From assembly GCA_019348475.1 (NCBI GenBank), contig JAHWJJ010000327.1, positions 1 to 5,590 of the forward strand: a stretch of DNA of 5,590 nt. The letters run 5' to 3'. The stretch is from Gemmatimonadota bacterium. GTDB taxonomy: Bacteria; Gemmatimonadota; Gemmatimonadetes; Longimicrobiales; Longimicrobiaceae. A model generated the notes under the pieces. The model had not been told where the DNA came from. It searched no databases and saw only the letters and a program-made list of their open reading frames with translations. The stretch's first letter is position 1; every line of letters starts with the position of its first letter. Positions 5,185 to 5,590 of this stretch are shown here, one piece after another. The position numbers were made by a program, and so were the translations under genes.

Positions 5185-5260
5185 TTTGCCATCGTTGCCG
5201 CGCGGATTACCTTTCCGCCCTCGCACGTGAGGCGCGTACCTGAGATCCGGACCTGATTCC

Positions 5261-5590
5261 ATGCCGATCTATCCGCTGAGGCAGGTGAACCCGTCGGCCC
5301 CGGCCGCGGCGCTGTACGACGAGTGGCTGGACGAGATCCGGCAGCAGCTGGAGGCGGGCGATGATCGCTGGGAGCTCTGCCGCCGCACGCTCACCGGGCT
5401 CTTCCATCCGCACCACGCGGACGCGAATCCGCGGAGCCTGCCGCTGGCCGCGCAGGCGGCGCTCGCCCAGATGGACGCGCGCAACATCACCCTCGAGCCC
5501 GAATACTACGCCGAAGTGGACGAGGCGAAGTTCAACGAGCGCAAGCCGCTGCTGTGGATGTGGCAGATGTTCGACCGCAGCCCGCTCGGC
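5261..5590 (+). CDS. N-terminal part of an unidentified protein, possibly an acyltransferase (partial)
   Basis: The ATG at 5261 opens a frame that stays open to the window edge, giving 110 residues with strong GC-third-position bias. It starts MPIYPLRQVNPSAPAAALYD, continues with a helical stretch (EWLDEIRQQLEAG), then WELCRRTLTGLFHPHH, NITLEPEYYAEVDEAKF and KPLLWMWQMFDRSPLG at the edge. No signal peptide or membrane segment is seen. The ending 'W.MFDRSPLG' reminds me of the N-terminal extension before left-handed beta-helix (hexapeptide repeat) acyltransferases in Acidobacteria/Gemmatimonadota. The hexapeptide repeats themselves would lie beyond the window, so this is a recollection and not visible evidence. 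The ribosome binding site is weak. It starts 76 bases after the probable end of the broken GNAT gene. Confidence 0.75.
   Translation, partial: MPIYPLRQVNPSAPAAALYDEWLDEIRQQLEAGDDRWELCRRTLTGLFHPHHADANPRSLPLAAQAALAQMDARNITLEPEYYAEVDEAKFNERKPLLWMWQMFDRSPLG

Noticed and set aside
3993..5192. 399-codon open frame on the - strand opposite the lipoprotein, PAP2 and GNAT region
   Set aside because: Low-complexity arginine/proline translation with no motif; it arises from GC-rich codons of the + strand genes.

Overview
The window is very GC-rich, with codons strongly biased to G or C in the third position. The protein style (acidic/basic low-complexity tails, FRG, YkvA, GNAT and lipoprotein families) and the intergenic repeats resemble Gemmatimonadota, most likely a Longimicrobium relative. 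That assignment comes from remembered resemblance, since no rRNA or marker gene is present. The layout is that of an accessory or eroding chromosomal region: short genes, several broken ones, and repeat-bearing spacers.

Left part (1-2030, all + strand): the C-terminal tail of an unidentified protein (3-128) and a 252-base spacer. Then comes a cluster of an FRG-domain protein (381-1169), a stand-alone P-loop kinase that closely matches the kinase module of bacterial Pnkp RNA-repair enzymes (1208-1690), and a small DUF6922-like protein (from 1762). The reading frame of the third gene never reaches a stop before running antisense into the next gene. FRG and DUF6922 proteins are both found in phage-defence or toxin-antitoxin settings and Pnkp kinases act on broken RNA, so this trio is the best candidate here for an undescribed system. 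That is inference only.

Middle (2083-3150, - strand): a two-gene unit, a DUF2281-like helical protein followed 27 bases later by a YkvA/DUF1232 protein with a duplicated charged motif in its N-terminal extension. It converges on the DUF6922-like gene. Behind it is a 506-base spacer (3151-3656) with an octamer array, a palindromic element of probably dispersed type, a hairpin and a possible promoter.

Right part (3657-5590, + strand): a lipoprotein of unknown function with four extra cysteines (3657-4313), a terminator-like hairpin, the C-terminal remnant of a PAP2 phosphatase (about 4457-4657), a frameshifted GNAT acetyltransferase (4679 to about 5184), and the N-terminus of a gene cut by the window edge (5261 onward), possibly a hexapeptide-repeat acyltransferase.

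No RNA genes, CRISPR arrays, insertion sequences or integrases were recognised.
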